A DNA stretch of 64,000 nucleotides from Cognatundibacterium squillarum (GCF_014652435.1 NZ_BMYU01000003.1:391599-455598), one strand, 5' to 3'; positions 1 through 9,018 are shown, numbered from the stretch's first letter. Notes: generated by a model not told the origin, from the sequence alone. Translations and numbers: made by a program.

Positions 1-320
1 TCGGTGTCATCCGACAAGTTTTCTTTCTCATAATGACTAATAGCATTGTCGACAGCTTTATCGTTCTCCGCCATCATCGCTATTATTTTGTCGCGAGTGG
101 CCGCGTCATCCACCGCCATGAATTGCCAGACCCGTAATCTCGTGAGAGCACTGTTGTTCATTGCATCATTCAAATCAATCAGACTTGGTATCGTGTTCAC
201 ATTGCCATAATTGGCAGCACTGAACACTTTGTTAATCTGAATTATTCCTGCTGCTGTAACAATCAGTAGGCTGGCCAAGCTGGCTGCCATCAGCAGATAC
301 AAACGTTTTGCAATAGACAT
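1..320 (-). CDS. Methyl-accepting chemotaxis protein, N-terminal part (cut by window edge)
   Basis: The reading frame starts at the ATG at 318-320 and runs open to the window edge, giving 106 residues. It begins MSIAKRLYLLMAASLASLLIV, a short basic start followed by a single membrane helix (about residues 6-26), then a helical, Asn/Asp-rich periplasmic stretch typical of four-helix-bundle (4HB_MCP) sensor domains. A strong purine-rich ribosome site (GGGGGAG) lies about 7 nt upstream. It follows cheW on the same strand by 38 nt, so the two probably form a chemotaxis operon. The HAMP and signalling domains are outside the window, so the MCP call rests on the N-terminus and the cheW neighbour. 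Confidence 0.72.
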   Translation of the reverse strand, partial: MSIAKRLYLLMAASLASLLIVTAAGIIQINKVFSAANYGNVNTIPSLIDLNDAMNNSALTRLRVWQFMAVDDAATRDKIIAMMAENDKAVDNAISHYEKENLSDDT

Positions 321-358
321 CGTTGTGCTCCCCCGGGTTGCAAGAGCCTGATGCGGGC

Positions 359-871
359 TTATTTTTGTCCGAACTGTAGTCCCATATCAGGTGTTTTCAT
401 GAGTAATGCGATATCGATCAGGATCACCATACGCTGATCCAGTGGTGCCAAACCACGAAGGAAGCTGGAATCAATGGTGGAGCCCAGTTCCGGTGCTGGC
501 TTGATTTGTGTTTCATTCAGGTTGATCACATCAGAGACGCTGTCCACCACGATGCCGACGATGGTATTTTCAATGTGCAGAATGATCACCACGGTGAAGG
601 AATCGTAGGTTGGTTCGCCGAGTTCAAATTTAATACGCAGGTCAATAATCGGCACGATGACGCCGCGCAGGTTCATCACACCTTTCATAAATTCCGGTGC
701 ATTTGCGATGCGGGTGACGGATTCATAGCCTCTGATTTCCTGCACAAGCTGAATATCAATCCCGTATTCTTCCTTACCTAAGCGAAAAGCCAGATACTCG
801 GAAGTCTTTAAGCTGGCAGCGTGGTGGTCGTCATTATGTGAATTGGCGGTGGATACAGTGCTGTTCAGCAT
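359..871 (-). CDS. cheW: Chemotaxis coupling protein CheW
   Basis: This 170-residue protein is a single CheW domain. CheW is a cytoplasmic adaptor that links chemoreceptors to the kinase CheA. The diagnostic block NLRGVIVPIIDLR is at about residues 67-79, and the preceding FRLGKEEYGIDIQLVQEI strand is also typical. I chose the ATG at 871 over the longer frame to 895 because AAAGGT sits about 7 nt upstream. The N-terminal 20 residues are Ser/Asn/His rich and are probably a disordered extension. The gene directly precedes a receptor gene on the same strand, which suggests a dedicated receptor-adaptor pair outside a main che cluster. Confidence 0.93.
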   Translation of the reverse strand: MLNSTVSTANSHNDDHHAASLKTSEYLAFRLGKEEYGIDIQLVQEIRGYESVTRIANAPEFMKGVMNLRGVIVPIIDLRIKFELGEPTYDSFTVVIILHIENTIVGIVVDSVSDVINLNETQIKPAPELGSTIDSSFLRGLAPLDQRMVILIDIALLMKTPDMGLQFGQK

Positions 872-1187
872 GAAAATTACCTTTTGAATAATCAAATTGA
901 AGAAAAAAGCGAGCCGGCCTGAGCAGAGTCAGGCCACGCAATCATGATAGTGCTGTCAATTCGGAAATGCCAGCCTGTCAAAGACGAAGCTTGCTCGCAA
1001 GCAACGATCCGTGCATTCAGAATAGTGCAAAATACATCAAATGCTTGTTACCTTCACAAAAGTTCACACTCATGCCGCTTTCCCGCACTTCACGCCGCGA
1101 AATCTGCACTTTGTCGCAATGCGGTAGATAGACATCCGGTGCTCCTCTACAGTACAGCTATCCGATCACTCAACAAGGAGAACTGAA

Positions 1188-1496
1188 ATGAACACCACTA
1201 CACTGAAATCCCGTCTGATTCTGAGCGTTGCCGGTTTTGCCGGTCTGATGGCAGTAGCACAGGCATGGACCACACCGGTGCAGACAATGCATACAGCACC
1301 GGTCGCTGAACAGGTTGTCACGATCACCGCAAAACGTTTGACGACAGAAGAGAAAATCGCGTTTGACACACAAGGTCAGGTGCCACAGCAAGTGATCATC
1401 AGCGCACGCAAGCTGACAGAGCAGGAAAAACTGGCGTTTGATCAGGCACATCCGGCTGAAGTTGCTCAGGCATACCGCGCAAATGATCCGAGCTGA
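1188..1496 (+). CDS. Small secreted protein of unknown function with an internal repeat
   Basis: This 102-residue protein has a clear Sec signal peptide (MNTTTLKSRLILSVAGFAGLMAVAQA, probable cleavage after AQA). The mature part carries two related copies of one motif: VVTITAKRLTTEEKIAFD at about residues 44-61 and VIISARKLTEQEKLAFD at about 69-85. The start is supported by AAGGAG about 8 nt upstream. It stands alone on the plus strand and faces the HDOD gene. I do not recognise a family; the paired motif suggests a small periplasmic or exported protein built from a tandem duplication. Confidence 0.7.
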   Translation: MNTTTLKSRLILSVAGFAGLMAVAQAWTTPVQTMHTAPVAEQVVTITAKRLTTEEKIAFDTQGQVPQQVIISARKLTEQEKLAFDQAHPAEVAQAYRANDPS

Positions 1497-1611
1497 CAGG
1501 GATTTTTCTGATGTTAAGAAAACAGATTGATAAAAATCGCGTCACGCATATCAGTACCGGGACCAGTGGCAGCACGGAAGGCAGCGCGGGGGATCAGAAC
1601 ACAGTGCTTCG

Positions 1612-2700
1612 TCAGCGCGGAACATTTTGTTGTGATTCTTCGCCATTCTGCTCCAGTGCATCCATCGCCACCCAGCAACGGTTCAGCGTCGGATAAGGGC
1701 TGATCTGGAACAGACATTCGTCACGTTCCATAACACCCGATCCGCACAACTGATGCATACGCGCCAGTTGCTGTGCCTGATGCAGGCAAAGTGACAGGCC
1801 TTCCAGGGCATGTTCTGCTGCATCCTGCGCGAGTACAGCTTCTGACACATGTTCAGGAAAATGCCATTGCTGTCCGATTTGTGCGGACAGCAATGATGCT
1901 TTCTCATTTAACTGATTCAGAAACTGTGCGGAACCGGGCAGAGTTGCCGTAACACCGGTACGGTCGATCGCACGGCAACAGGCAATCAGTCCGACATTCA
2001 GTAGCATGCCTGCCAGAAAGCCATTGAAACTGTCATGTCCCTGCTGTGTGTACAGCAAACTGGTGGCGATACTGGTGCGTTCACTGTGCGCCCAGACCAG
2101 CGGTGCGAGCTGACTGGTCAGCAAGCCCTGATCTGACTGGATCAAAGGGCGGAACGCCGTGCGTGCAATCAGAATGCGCAAACCTTGTAAGCCCAGCAAG
2201 GTTACCGCTTTATCCAGACTGCGTATGGGCGTCGCCGGACTGTAATACGAAGAATTGACTTCGCTGAGCAAAGCACCGACCAGCACCACATCTTTGGCGA
2301 TCTGTTGCGCCAGCCCCTGTGCTGTGGCATCAGGATTACGTAAGTCTTTCAGCAATTGCGGCAGGATTGCCGGCACGCGCGGAATCAGTTCCGAACTCTG
2401 GCTGTCGGTCAGCAATTTATCAATGGCCGCATTCAGTGTCCGTTCTATATACGGACTTGGCGGCCCCAGCTTATCGCTAAGCAGCCATTGCTGATAGCGT
2501 GCGCGTAAGCGTGGTCCGGCGTCCCATTCAAAGCTGACCGTCGGCGTTGCTTCCAGTGCGCCCATGACAGTATGACCGGACTCCGGGGGACCAGTTTCCT
2601 GCCTGTTTTTTTGCAGGCCGAGTAAGCGTAAAAGCAGAGATTTCAATCGTTCAGGCTGAGAAAAGGCGCAGGAAAATAAACATTCTGTGCCGGTATGCAT
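1612..2700 (-). CDS. HDOD-domain protein
   Basis: The protein is 362 residues from the ATG at 2700; GTG at 2718 and ATG at 2565 are alternatives. GAGG about 7 nt upstream favours 2700. The central region contains IPRVPAILPQLLKDLRNPD, IAKDVVLVGALLSEVNSSYY, and IRSLDKAVTLLGLQGLRIL, the usual progression of an HDOD domain, a catalytically inactive HD relative found in signalling proteins. The following LVWAHSERTSIATSLL block fits the same family. The N-terminal 60 residues look unstructured. A perfect 22-bp palindrome spans the chosen start codon (separate entry). Role unknown; HDOD proteins often act in signalling or stress regulation. Confidence 0.8.
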   Translation of the reverse strand: MHTGTECLFSCAFSQPERLKSLLLRLLGLQKNRQETGPPESGHTVMGALEATPTVSFEWDAGPRLRARYQQWLLSDKLGPPSPYIERTLNAAIDKLLTDSQSSELIPRVPAILPQLLKDLRNPDATAQGLAQQIAKDVVLVGALLSEVNSSYYSPATPIRSLDKAVTLLGLQGLRILIARTAFRPLIQSDQGLLTSQLAPLVWAHSERTSIATSLLYTQQGHDSFNGFLAGMLLNVGLIACCRAIDRTGVTATLPGSAQFLNQLNEKASLLSAQIGQQWHFPEHVSEAVLAQDAAEHALEGLSLCLHQAQQLARMHQLCGSGVMERDECLFQISPYPTLNRCWVAMDALEQNGEESQQNVPR

Positions 2701-2708
2701 ACCGGCAC
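2687..2708. repeat. Perfect 22-bp palindrome across the HDOD gene start
   Basis: The arms GTGCCGGTATG and CATACCGGCAC are exact reverse complements with no spacer. The element covers the proposed ATG at 2698-2700 and lies about 32 nt past the stop of the chitinase-like gene. In RNA it could hide the start codon; in DNA it could be an operator for a dimeric protein. There is no T-run on either side, so a normal terminator is unlikely. Confidence 0.7.
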
Positions 2709-2739
2709 CTCTGCACACATCTTAGCTGAAAGCCGGAAT

Positions 2740-4041
2740 TCAGGGGAAGGCTTTCTGCGACAGTCCTTCTGACATCACTTGCAGCAGACTTTCCTGCGGA
2801 TGATCGCCGCCCAGTTGCCATGCCATTGCACCGGCCAGCCCGTGTTCACGGATATAACGCATTTTGCGTTGAACCACCCGGGCACTGTCGTATGTGATGA
2901 ATACACGCCGTTCAGGATGCCAGATCCAGCTTGCCTGACTGGCATCTGAAAACAGTGCCTGATAGCCCTGCTTGCTGCGCAGCAGACTGACCAGATCCGC
3001 ATAATCCGGAATACGCGGATCGCCGCTGCGGGCGCAACTGACGCATCCGGGCAGCAAATCTTTGGGGCCGGTGTAATGATCTCCGGCCTGCGTCACAAAT
3101 GGCTGAAACAATCCCTGGTTTGCGCTGCCGGTCTGATAAAACGCGCGACCGTAAAACGGAATACCCATCACCAGCTTGTGTGCAGGCACACCACCGGTAA
3201 GGTATTGCTGAACCGCAGCGTCGATGGTCATCGCAAACATCGGCGGATACAGACGGTCTTTGTCCGCTGCACTTAAACTTGCCGGTGCCAGCGCACGCAG
3301 CGGATGGTGGAACAGCGCCTCATCTTTTTCTGCAAATAAATGCGCCTGATGATGGGTTTGCTGATCCCAGGGGCCGTGTAAGTCATAGGTCATCAGTTGC
3401 AGATAATCTGCCTGCTGCGCGATATCGCGCAGATGTGTGTAAATGCGCGATAAACCGAAAGCAGAACCCGGAACTGCAATCGTGATCTGATATGAAGGCA
3501 TGTTTTTCGCAGGCTGACGTTCCATTTCTGTACGCACTGCGCGCAACAGTTTCGCGAAGTTCAGACTGTCTTCCGGACGCGGATATTCCCAGTCAATATC
3601 CAGTCCCTGCAAACCGAACTGCCGCACCATGCGCATACAGGACTGCGCAAAGCGGCGACGCCCTTCTTCTGAAGCAGCGGCATTGCGAAAAAATGCCGCT
3701 TCTTTGCTGTCATCGTTGCTGTGTGCCCAGCCACCCACTGACAGTAATATCCGCAGTGATGGATTATCGCGACGCGCTGCCTGCCAGGCTGTTTGCTGTG
3801 CTTGCAGGTCTTTTTTGCTCAGCGGCGTTTCTGTCACGCATTCGCCCTGCGCATTCAGGGTCAGAAATGCCATGTTCAGATGGCTTAATTGTTTCGCCTG
3901 CTGTGTCGTCAGGCGAAACGCCGGTTTGCCCGGTTCCGGCATAAGTCCGTAAGCCATCACCACATGCGCAGGCGGTGTTGCGGCGGCAGAGAGTTGCGGG
4001 ATCAGCGTAAGGCTGAATAACAGGGGCAGAAGTCGTTTCAT
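2740..4041 (-). CDS. Glycoside hydrolase family 18 (chitinase-like) secreted protein
   Basis: This 433-residue protein has a Sec signal peptide (MKRLLPLLFSLTLIPQLSAAA). It shows both GH18 signatures: the SVGGW strand at about residues 101-105 and the catalytic DxxDxDWEYP motif, here GLDIDWEYP, with the acid Glu near residue 152. QLMTYDLHGPW and the late MAWQLGGD are also typical of GH18 barrels. The family cleaves beta-1,4 N-acetylglucosamine polymers such as chitin. I used the ATG at 4041; the longer frame begins with TTG at 4050. No chitin-binding domain is visible, so it is a bare catalytic module. Substrate not proven by sequence. Confidence 0.88.
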   Translation of the reverse strand: MKRLLPLLFSLTLIPQLSAAATPPAHVVMAYGLMPEPGKPAFRLTTQQAKQLSHLNMAFLTLNAQGECVTETPLSKKDLQAQQTAWQAARRDNPSLRILLSVGGWAHSNDDSKEAAFFRNAAASEEGRRRFAQSCMRMVRQFGLQGLDIDWEYPRPEDSLNFAKLLRAVRTEMERQPAKNMPSYQITIAVPGSAFGLSRIYTHLRDIAQQADYLQLMTYDLHGPWDQQTHHQAHLFAEKDEALFHHPLRALAPASLSAADKDRLYPPMFAMTIDAAVQQYLTGGVPAHKLVMGIPFYGRAFYQTGSANQGLFQPFVTQAGDHYTGPKDLLPGCVSCARSGDPRIPDYADLVSLLRSKQGYQALFSDASQASWIWHPERRVFITYDSARVVQRKMRYIREHGLAGAMAWQLGGDHPQESLLQVMSEGLSQKAFP

Positions 4042-4219
4042 CGCAGACAATCGGGAAGCAGAATCGTAGCTTATGCTCTGTTGTGCGGGACGGGATGGTC
4101 AAGACATTTTTCTGCCTGAGCAGACCAGCCATGATTTGCCCTGCGCAGTGAACGATGCCAGTGTTGTACCGCAACGGCACTGGTATGGCATACTGCGCCG
4201 CTATCACAGGAGGAATACT

Positions 4220-4435
4220 ATGAAAACGACTGAAGAACGCCTGATTGATCTGGAAAGCCGACTGACGTTTCAGGAAGATTTAATTGATACGCTGAACACA
4301 ACCGTATTCAGGCAACAGCAGCAGATCGATGAGCTGGAATTACTGTGTACCCGACTCGCGCAGCGTCTGCGCGAAGTGGCGGATCAGGCAGCATTGCGGC
4401 CGGCGATCGTTGATGAACGCCCGCCGCATTACTGA
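4220..4435 (+). CDS. slyX: SlyX family protein
   Basis: This 71-residue protein is an almost uninterrupted coiled coil (TEERLIDLESRLTFQEDLID, then LNTTVFRQQQQIDELE) ending in the characteristic basic/proline tail RPPHY. These are the hallmarks of SlyX, a small conserved proteobacterial protein whose function is unknown. The start is fixed by a strong AGGAGG-like site (ACAGGAGGAATACT) directly upstream. It is convergent with the following hydrolase gene, with only 14 nt between stop codons. Confidence 0.9.
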   Translation: MKTTEERLIDLESRLTFQEDLIDTLNTTVFRQQQQIDELELLCTRLAQRLREVADQAALRPAIVDERPPHY

Positions 4436-4449
4436 TTAAAGCGCGCAGC

Positions 4450-5418
4450 TTATGGTTTAACCGGCGAATAATTGACCGGTGTGAATGCGTAAGCTTTTTT
4501 ATCGCCGCGAACATAGCCGAGACCGGGGAACGATAAATGTGCTGCACCGATCATGGCACCTGAACCGGCTGCGCTGGCATAGGCTTTTTTGCGCTCGGCT
4601 GCAGCGGCTTTATTATCGGTATCAAACTGTATTGTTACCGATGGTTCTGCAAACTGCACAGCAGCCACATGCATCAGATCACCCCACAGCACCAGTTGCT
4701 GATTCTGGCTGCTGATCTGGTAAATCGTATGACCGGCAGTATGGCCGTGGCTGGCAATGGCACGGATGCCCGGTTGCAATTCGGTGTCACCTTCAAAGGC
4801 CTTGAATTTACCGGCTTTGATATAAGGGTTCAGTGATGCCATTGCCCCCTGAAAGAAGCCTTTCGCATCTGCCGGTGCTTTCTCCAGGTTCGCCTGACTC
4901 AGCCAGAAATCCACGTCGTGCTGATCGGCACGTACTACTGCATTCGGGAATACCATCGTTTCGCCATTGATCAGACCGCCAACATGGTCAGGATGCATGT
5001 GCGTGATGTAAATTTCATCCACCTGTTCCGGGCTGTAGCCAGCGGCTTTCAGGTTACTCAGCATTTTTCCCAGTGTCGGACCGAACAGGCTGCCGGCACC
5101 GGCATCGATCAGTACCAGTTTGTTGCCGGTGTTAATCAGGTAAGCATTGACGCTGGTTTCCAGCGGACTGTGCTGGTGGGCTTTGTGCAATGCCTTCCCG
5201 ACTTTTTCCGGTGTGGTATTGGTCAGCAATTTATCGACCGGTAATTCCACCGTGCCATCCGACAGTGCAGTCACTTCAAACTGACCCAGTATGACGCGGT
5301 AAAAACCGGGAGCACTGGTTTTGACTTGTGGTGCGGCGGCAAAACTCTGGGTGGCCGGAATCGCCAGAGCCGTCAGTGCGGCGAATAATACGGAACGCAG
5401 AGAGAGTGTGGTTCGCAT
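4450..5418 (-). CDS. Secreted MBL-fold hydrolase resembling methyl parathion hydrolase
   Basis: This 322-residue protein has a Sec signal peptide ending near FAAA. The metal site motif HMHPDH (HxHxDH) is at about residues 140-145, with further ligand regions ASHGHTAGH and LWGDLMH. From memory, the overall text (TSAPGFYRVILGQFEVTALS, PLETSVNAYLINTG, DEIYITHMHPDHVGG, ending AFTPVNYSPV) closely follows the methyl parathion hydrolase / dihydrocoumarin hydrolase branch of the MBL superfamily, which hydrolyses organophosphate triesters or lactones in the periplasm. The ATG at 5418 has GAAAGGA 7-8 nt upstream. Its native substrate cannot be read from the sequence; a lactone is plausible. Confidence 0.85.
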   Translation of the reverse strand: MRTTLSLRSVLFAALTALAIPATQSFAAAPQVKTSAPGFYRVILGQFEVTALSDGTVELPVDKLLTNTTPEKVGKALHKAHQHSPLETSVNAYLINTGNKLVLIDAGAGSLFGPTLGKMLSNLKAAGYSPEQVDEIYITHMHPDHVGGLINGETMVFPNAVVRADQHDVDFWLSQANLEKAPADAKGFFQGAMASLNPYIKAGKFKAFEGDTELQPGIRAIASHGHTAGHTIYQISSQNQQLVLWGDLMHVAAVQFAEPSVTIQFDTDNKAAAAERKKAYASAAGSGAMIGAAHLSFPGLGYVRGDKKAYAFTPVNYSPVKP

Positions 5419-5586
5419 CAATATTTCCTTTCACAGAAAAACCGAAAACCGGATTATGCGCCGGTTCAAAAAATGCTGCTGACGGTGAAAAAACACTTGA
5501 AGGCTGAAGTAACCGCTTTAACGGCAGGCCTCAGGCAATACAAATAACGACAAACGTCAGGCGTGAACTCCGGAATATGCGCGTAT

Positions 5587-5619
5587 AAAAAAAGGGAAGT
5601 CACTGCAGCAGTGCTTCCC
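5587..5619 (-). terminator. Intrinsic terminator of the MCP gene
   Basis: Read on the minus strand, GGGAAG-CACTG pairs with CAGTG-CTTCCC around a 3-nt loop (one bulged base), followed by seven T residues. It lies 50 nt past the stop of the upstream MCP gene. Confidence 0.85.
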
Positions 5620-5668
5620 CTGACGGATACGAAGTGGATACTGGAAAATGTTCGCGACGGATGCAGCC

Positions 5669-7210
5669 TCACAGTTTGAATGCAGACACAACCCTAGCCA
5701 GCCCTGCCGCCTGTTCTTCCAGACTTTCCGCAGCTGCCGCCGCCTGTTCAACCAGTGCGGCATTTTGCTGTGTCATTTCATCCATTTGTGTAATGGCGCG
5801 GTTAACTTCTTCAATGCCTGCACTCTGTTCCTGACCGGCTGCGGTAATTTCCGACATGATATCGGCGACGTGGCGGACGGATTTGACGATTTCTTCCATT
5901 GTCTGTCCAGCGCCGTTTACCAGTGCACTGCCGGTATCCACTTTATCAACAGAATTGTGAATTAAAATCTTAATTTCTTTCGCCGCAGAAGCACTGCGCT
6001 GGGCCAGACTGCGGACTTCTGATGCCACCACCGCAAAGCCGCGTCCCTGTTCACCGGCCCTTGCTGCTTCAACGGCGGCATTCAGCGCAAGGATATTGGT
6101 CTGGAAAGCGATACCGTCAATCACGCTGATGATGTCCACAATTTTGCGTGAACTTTCTTTGATTTCATTCATGGTCTCCACGACCTTGCTGACTTCTTCA
6201 CCACCTTTTACTGCGAACTGAGAAGCAGAAGTGACCAGCGTATTTGCCTGACGTGCATTGTCTGCATTCTGACGCACAGTTGCCGTGATTTGCTCCATCG
6301 AGCTGGCGGTTTCTTCCAGCGCACCGGCCTGATGTTCGGTACGTGACGACAAATCCGCATTGCCCAGCGAAATTTCGCTGGATGCGGTCGCGATGGCATC
6401 GGTACCGGTACGCACTTCGCGCACAATGCGGTACAGATTGTCATTCATTTCCTTCAGCGCATTCAGCAGTTCACTGATTTCGTCGCGACCATCACTTTCT
6501 TTCAGGTGAGCGAGTTCACCTGCGGCCACCTGTTTTGCAATGCCCACGGCGTCACGCAATGGCCGGGTGATACTGCGTGTCACGAATAAAGAAAACGCGG
6601 CACCGGCACCGATCACGATTAAGGATAAAACGATAATGGTGACGCTGAGTTTACGGTCGCTGCTTTCGGCCTGTTCAGCAGCGGCTGCGGTTGCCTGATC
6701 CTGAATATCAACCAGGCGGTTCAGTTCGACCAGCGCTTTTTGCTGCAAAGGATCAATTTGCGTCGAGATCAGTTTGACAGCTTCTTCACCATTGAAAGAA
6801 GACAGCATTTTGAAGGCTTCTTTCAGCGGCGCATCGGTTTGCTGTGACAGCGAAACGACTTGTGCAATCAGCTTTTTCTCATCATCGCTGATGTCCAGCT
6901 GTTCGAGTTTTTCGCGTGCTTCGTTGAAACGACCCTGATAGGTTTTCACCAGATTTTTTTGTTTTTCGATTTCGCCGATATCGGATTGCAGGCCGATATT
7001 GCGAATCGCCAGACCACCTTCCAGCAGACTGGTCTTCATGCTGGCCGCCAGCGCCGTTTTGGTTTTGGAGAGATTAAGACCCGTCATCATTTGCTGGCGA
7101 TTTCGGGTACTCAGGGTATTGCTGACCAGAATCATGATAAACATGCCTGCAAGCACTACCGAAAATCCGGCAACAAGGCGTGAACCAATGCGTAACTGAC
7201 GTAAATTCAT
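5669..7210 (-). CDS. Methyl-accepting chemotaxis protein
   Basis: A full-length 513-residue chemoreceptor. TM1 is at about 10-32, the periplasmic four-helix-bundle sensor region at 33-188, TM2 at about 190-211, then HAMP (SITRPLRDAVGIAKQVAAGEL) and the long cytoplasmic helical hairpin. The hairpin tip is at about residues 367-396 and includes IAFQTNILALNAAVEAARAG, the invariant MCP signature. No C-terminal NWETF-type pentapeptide for CheR tethering is present; it ends VSAFKL. The ATG at 7210 has GAGGAA 7 nt upstream; the longer frame would use TTG. The ligand is unknown. Confidence 0.95.
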   Translation of the reverse strand: MNLRQLRIGSRLVAGFSVVLAGMFIMILVSNTLSTRNRQQMMTGLNLSKTKTALAASMKTSLLEGGLAIRNIGLQSDIGEIEKQKNLVKTYQGRFNEAREKLEQLDISDDEKKLIAQVVSLSQQTDAPLKEAFKMLSSFNGEEAVKLISTQIDPLQQKALVELNRLVDIQDQATAAAAEQAESSDRKLSVTIIVLSLIVIGAGAAFSLFVTRSITRPLRDAVGIAKQVAAGELAHLKESDGRDEISELLNALKEMNDNLYRIVREVRTGTDAIATASSEISLGNADLSSRTEHQAGALEETASSMEQITATVRQNADNARQANTLVTSASQFAVKGGEEVSKVVETMNEIKESSRKIVDIISVIDGIAFQTNILALNAAVEAARAGEQGRGFAVVASEVRSLAQRSASAAKEIKILIHNSVDKVDTGSALVNGAGQTMEEIVKSVRHVADIMSEITAAGQEQSAGIEEVNRAITQMDEMTQQNAALVEQAAAAAESLEEQAAGLARVVSAFKL

Positions 7211-7635
7211 ACTCAATTCCTCATCAAAGCTGAATCATGGCGAGTGCAATGAACATACTGGCCAGCTGACACGGTATTGGCCCGGAATACTGAACCCGGA
7301 CTTCAGAATGCCCGCTGTAGCCTGCAGTGTTTGCATGCGCCCTTAATGCATTATGCGGGTAGTATGCTCATACTATGCCAGTTTGACGGGTGTGCCTAGT
7401 TGTTAAAGAGCAACTTATGAGTATGCAATAAATGTTCACAAATTTTTAACGATTGCATTTTCGTTCAGACATGGACGCATGAAAAAACCTCTCGCAAAAA
7501 TAGTATTTTCACAATTCTGTTTTGGGCTGGCTCGCTTACAATGAGTGATAGTTTTTATTTCATACCTTTCCGAACTGATGCAGTAACAGTCGTTATCAGT
7601 CGTAATTTTTTATGATGAATTTGTCAGGAGGTACT
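7211..7635. other. Intergenic region between divergent MCP and lipoprotein genes
   Basis: About 425 bp with no credible gene. It must hold the promoters of both flanking genes. The clearest structure is an inverted repeat at 7360-7375 (TAGTATG-CT-CATACTA), a possible operator. The right half (7430-7620) is AT-rich. I could not place a convincing sigma-28 or sigma-70 promoter for either gene. Confidence 0.5.
7360..7375. promoter_or_regulatory. Candidate operator: 7-bp inverted repeat
   Basis: TAGTATG and CATACTA are exact inverted repeats around CT, 150 bp upstream of the MCP start and 260 bp upstream of the lipoprotein start. A related half site (GAGTATGC) occurs about 55 bp further right. 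The binding protein is unknown. Confidence 0.35.
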
Positions 7636-9018
7636 GTGTCAACATTATTGCGAGTTGCAGCCGGTGTGGCTGTTGTGGGATTACTGAGTGCCTGTGGCGG
7701 CGGTGGTGGCGGAAGTACGACAAGCGCAACGACATCGCCGGTCAGTCTGAATGTTCCGGTGCCGCAAACGGTGTCTACCAGCGATGCGCTGACGTTTACC
7801 GCGAAAGCATCCAGCAGCGCCGGTACCATCACCAAAATGTTCTGGCAGATTGAAACCCAGACGCTGGGTGCGAATCCTTTAACCGGTGTGACCAATGCTG
7901 ACTGCAAAACCGTGACCACCGACAGTTCCGGCACCACGTGTGCATTGCAGCTGTCGCCACCGGCAACACTGACTGCGGATTACACCTACAAAATCAGCTT
8001 TTTTGCGTATGACAGCGCTGGTAACAGCAATACCGGCGCAACCACGCTGAAAGTGCTGCAATCAGCGTCAACGACGAATAATCCGGTTGCTAAAACCGGT
8101 GCGGATGCCACCGTGACTTCCGGCGATAAAGTCAGCCTGACCTGCGCCGGTAGTGGAGGCACACCGGCCAGTTCCGGCACGCCGTACGCGTATCAGTGGG
8201 TGGTCAGCGATGCCGCCGGCCTGACCCTGACACTGGCAAATGCGGGTGCTGCCAGCGCCAGTTTTGTGGCACCGGTGGTCACACAGGCGACGGCGGTGAA
8301 ACTGCAGTGCCGTGTCACCGATGATAAGCAGCGCACCGGTACTGCGACCCAGACGATTACGATTAATCCGGTGGTGAAACCTACTGTGGTACCGATCTCT
8401 TACAGCGGCGGCACAGTGCAGCCGGGTACCGTGGGTACGCTGGATGGCAGCAAATCGGCGATGTATGACGCTAACGGTAATCTGACGACCGGCACGCTGT
8501 ATTTCCTGTGGCAGTACAAATCCGGTCCGAGCGGCAGCACACCGCTGAGTGTGAATAATGCAGGCAGCGCTGTCGCCAGCGTGCTGTTCCCGAGCGTGGT
8601 GACGACCACGTCCACTTATGTGTTTACGCTGAATGTTTCCACTGCGCCGATTGCGCCGGACGGTACGTCAAAAGATGTGGTGAAGCAGCTGGATGTGTTG
8701 TTTTATGTCAGCGCCCTGCCGCAGATTACGCTGACACCGGTGCAGCAGATTATTCAGGTGCGTTCCGGTGATGCGGTGCAGATGCAGGTGAATGCAAGCG
8801 CATCGAGCAGCGTGCCGGTGTATTACGCGTGGACCCAGATTTCCGGTTCTCCGCTGGTGACACTGGTGGGGGCGAGTTCCTCGAAGGCAGGATTTATCGC
8901 GCCGGCCGTCAGCGCCACTACCACCATGATGTTCCGCGCTTCAGCCTCGTATCAGCCAGTGACGGTGTCGAATCCGGGTGATGCCAGCGCTGATCTGATC
9001 GTGCAGATTCAGCCCTGA
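7636..9018 (+). CDS. Lipoprotein with tandem Ig-like/PKD-like domains
   Basis: This protein is 460 residues if translation starts at GTG 7636, which is preceded by AGGAGG with a 4-nt spacer and yields an ideal lipoprotein signal (MSTLLRVAAGVAVVGLLSAC, lipobox LSAC). The upstream ATG at 7612 would leave that ribosome site inside the gene. After a Gly-rich linker the protein consists of several Ser/Thr-rich beta domains of about 90-110 residues (for example YAYQWVVSDAAGLTLTLAN followed by KLQCRVTDDKQRTG), resembling PKD/Ig-like folds. It is probably an outer-membrane-anchored surface protein. It lacks any visible catalytic motif. An intrinsic terminator follows. Confidence 0.8.
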   Translation: MSTLLRVAAGVAVVGLLSACGGGGGGSTTSATTSPVSLNVPVPQTVSTSDALTFTAKASSSAGTITKMFWQIETQTLGANPLTGVTNADCKTVTTDSSGTTCALQLSPPATLTADYTYKISFFAYDSAGNSNTGATTLKVLQSASTTNNPVAKTGADATVTSGDKVSLTCAGSGGTPASSGTPYAYQWVVSDAAGLTLTLANAGAASASFVAPVVTQATAVKLQCRVTDDKQRTGTATQTITINPVVKPTVVPISYSGGTVQPGTVGTLDGSKSAMYDANGNLTTGTLYFLWQYKSGPSGSTPLSVNNAGSAVASVLFPSVVTTTSTYVFTLNVSTAPIAPDGTSKDVVKQLDVLFYVSALPQITLTPVQQIIQVRSGDAVQMQVNASASSSVPVYYAWTQISGSPLVTLVGASSSKAGFIAPAVSATTTMMFRASASYQPVTVSNPGDASADLIVQIQP

